This document shows, piece by piece, positions 6,545-7,707 of a stretch of DNA of 7,707 nucleotides (the stretch's first letter is position 1; every line of letters begins with the position of its first letter). The position numbers were made by a program, and so were the translations under genes. This stretch comes from Holophagales bacterium UBA2201 (GTDB lineage Bacteria > Acidobacteriota > Thermoanaerobaculia > UBA2201): the NCBI GenBank assembly GCA_002327305.1, contig DCUZ01000057.1, positions 25,360 through 33,066 of the forward strand. Direction: 5' to 3'. The notes under the pieces were generated by a model. That model worked only from the letters and a program-made list of their open reading frames with translations, had not been told where the DNA came from and searched no databases.

Positions 6545-6883
6545 TCAAGGTTGTTCTTGTACTGCCGTCTCGGCGACGAGACTGCGGAGTATTAGGCCGA
6601 AGCCGATGCCGCCGACGATGCTCATGATGATGCGGATGGTCACGGCGAAATCCAATGGGATGGCGATGAGGATGAGAAAGACGAGGAGGACGGCGAGGAC
6701 GGCTCGTTGGCCGTTTGCTGTGGCTGCGGCGATGAGCGAGAAGATGGTGAAGCCCATGTAGTTCAAGTAGCTCAGGATGCGTTCGAGTACGACACTGCCT
6801 TTGTGTGTCACGGCCGCGTCGAGGATGTTGAAGGCGATGAAGATGAGCAGGGCGTGCAGGCAGACGCGGAGCAGGATCCTCAT
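6545..6883 (-). CDS. Small multi-pass membrane protein, function unknown
   Basis: A 112-residue, very hydrophobic protein with about four membrane segments: roughly 6-25 (V-C-L-H-A-L-L-I-F-I-A-F), 40-56 (Y-M-G-F-T-I-F-S-L-I-A-A-A), 60-80 (A-V-L-A-V-L-L-V-F-L-I-L-I-A-I) and 84-103 (I-I-M-S-I-V-G-G-I-G-F-G-L-I-L). No catalytic motif and no signal-peptidase-like site stands out, and I do not recognise the family. The ATG at 6883-6881 has AAAGGAGG (6891-6898) 7 bases upstream and overlaps the stop of the aminotransferase-like gene (ATGA). The next gene starts 12 bases after its stop. Its place beside a HerA/TraG-like ATPase fits a membrane anchor or small channel component, but that is inference from position alone. 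Confidence 0.72.
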   Translation of the reverse strand: MRILLRVCLHALLIFIAFNILDAAVTHKGSVVLERILSYLNYMGFTIFSLIAAATANGQRAVLAVLLVFLILIAIPLDFAVTIRIIMSIVGGIGFGLILRSLVAETAVQEQP

Positions 6884-7707
6884 GCGGTGGCCTCCTTTCC
6901 CTTGTCCGTGGGCTCGGTTGCGTTTGTGGGGTCGTTGTTATCGTGGATGTGGATGCAGAAGCGGCGGCGAATTTGGGAAGCCGCGATTTTCAGCGGGTGG
7001 GGCACATGCACCTGACCTCCATAGCGTTTCATCAGGTACGGGTCGTCGGTGAGAAGGCCGAACGGGAGATTGCGCAATGAGACGGGAAAGCCGTGGCTGT
7101 GAAGTTCTGCAAGGAGTTTGGTGGGTTGCGGTTTGTGCTTCCATGCCGCGCTGAGGCGGTAGAAGCTGGGAGTAAGGCCTTTTTTCTTGAAGGTGATTTG
7201 TTCGGTGAGGCCTGAGGCGTTGAGGCAGTCGATGATTCTGAAGGCCTGCATTTGCTTGTACTGGAGTTTCAGCATGGACACTGTGCGGAGGTGGAGGGCG
7301 AGAAGGGCGGCGATGGGGCTGAGCCTGCAGTGGACCGCGTAATGGTTCGGACTGTAACCGGGGAATTGGCGCTCTTGGCGGTAGACGTGTTGGGTATTCA
7401 TGATGACGCGGTGGTAGAGCTGGGCGTCATGGGTGAGGATCATGGCTCCTTCGCCGGCGTACAGCGGTTTGCCGGCGGTGAAGCTGGTGACAAGAGCATT
7501 TGCCATCCAGCTCGCGGGGACGCCCTGGTATTGCGCCCCGTAGCTTTCCGCGGCGTCGGCAAGAATGCGGATGTTGTGGGGCCCATTGATGCGGTCCAGA
7601 TGCCGCATATCGTAGGGCGTGCCGAGGATATCAACGGGGATGAAGGCTTTGGTGTGTTTCGTGATGGCTTGAGCGGCTTTTTCGGGGTCGAGGCAGAGGG
7701 TGTCTTC
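6880..7707 (-). CDS. DegT/DnrJ/EryC1/StrS-type PLP enzyme, 5' part beyond window
   Basis: 275 C-terminal residues are present and the frame is open at 7707, so the start lies outside. Family signatures run in order: L-D-P-E (6-9), I-T-K-H-T-K-A-F-I-P-V (15-25, the family's I-T-x-x-T-K-A-I-x-P-V), L-A-D51-A-A-E-S-Y-G (Asp for the PLP pyridine nitrogen), and T-S75-F-T-A-G-K80, where K80 is the expected PLP-binding lysine, followed by G-E-G-A-M-I-L-T. C-R-L-S-P-I-A-A-L corresponds to the usual R-x-S/N segment. Members are aminotransferases or dehydratases acting on nucleotide-linked sugars. No other sugar-pathway gene is visible; instead the gene overlaps a membrane-protein gene (ATGA) at the head of an ATPase/recombinase operon. 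The last 20 or so residues are a hydrophilic tail rich in Asp, Asn, Thr and Lys. Fold assignment is firm; substrate is unknown. Confidence 0.85.
   Translation of the reverse strand, partial: EDTLCLDPEKAAQAITKHTKAFIPVDILGTPYDMRHLDRINGPHNIRILADAAESYGAQYQGVPASWMANALVTSFTAGKPLYAGEGAMILTHDAQLYHRVIMNTQHVYRQERQFPGYSPNHYAVHCRLSPIAALLALHLRTVSMLKLQYKQMQAFRIIDCLNASGLTEQITFKKKGLTPSFYRLSAAWKHKPQPTKLLAELHSHGFPVSLRNLPFGLLTDDPYLMKRYGGQVHVPHPLKIAASQIRRRFCIHIHDNNDPTNATEPTDKGKEATA

Noticed and set aside
1..7707. Recombinase attachment site or element boundary inside the window
   Set aside because: No direct repeat, tRNA 3' end or abrupt gene disruption was found; the recombinase runs off the left edge, so any att site is likely outside.

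Overview
This window looks like one continuous block of bacterial mobile-element or accessory DNA, read entirely on the minus strand (right to left in window coordinates). I can read eight coding regions, two of them running off the window edges. There are no tRNA, rRNA, CRISPR or IS features and no gene-free stretch over about 15 bases except the 12-base gap at 6533-6544. Starts are mostly preceded by strong Shine-Dalgarno sequences, and several neighbours overlap by four bases (ATGA or GTGA), which indicates a translationally coupled bacterial operon. The host cannot be assigned from sequence alone. GC is moderate to high but uneven: hand counts give 36/60 and 44/60 in two rows of the ATPase gene against 25/60 and 26/60 in two rows of the ankyrin gene.

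Layout in transcription order: (1) 7707-6880, C-terminal part of a DegT/DnrJ/EryC1/StrS-type PLP enzyme; (2) 6883-6545, small multi-pass membrane protein; (3) 6532-6113, protein with a four-CxxC cross-brace zinc domain; (4) 6116-3993, HerA/DUF87-like P-loop ATPase with a C-terminal winged-helix-like segment and a possible PD-(D/E)XK-like domain; (5) 4006-3572, small unrecognised protein; (6) 3741-3556, ribbon-helix-helix (RHH) DNA-binding protein lying almost wholly inside gene 5 in another frame; (7) 3575-1461, membrane-anchored ankyrin-repeat protein; (8) 1464-1, large serine recombinase that continues past the left edge.

Interpretation (inference): the recombinase would integrate or excise the element, the HerA-like ATPase would move or process DNA, and the RHH protein would bind the palindrome just upstream of itself and control the distal half. 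The ankyrin protein looks like AT-richer cargo. The zinc protein and the small membrane protein are coupled to the ATPase and may form a complex with it. What an aminotransferase-like protein does at the head of such an operon is unclear and is one of the more interesting questions here.

Three points come directly from reading the bases: the recombinase gene switches synonymous codon choice abruptly at about position 1020, at the catalytic/DNA-binding domain border; the RHH gene is nested in another reading frame with a five-G run at the junction; and a perfect 6-bp inverted repeat sits between a good Shine-Dalgarno and the RHH start codon.
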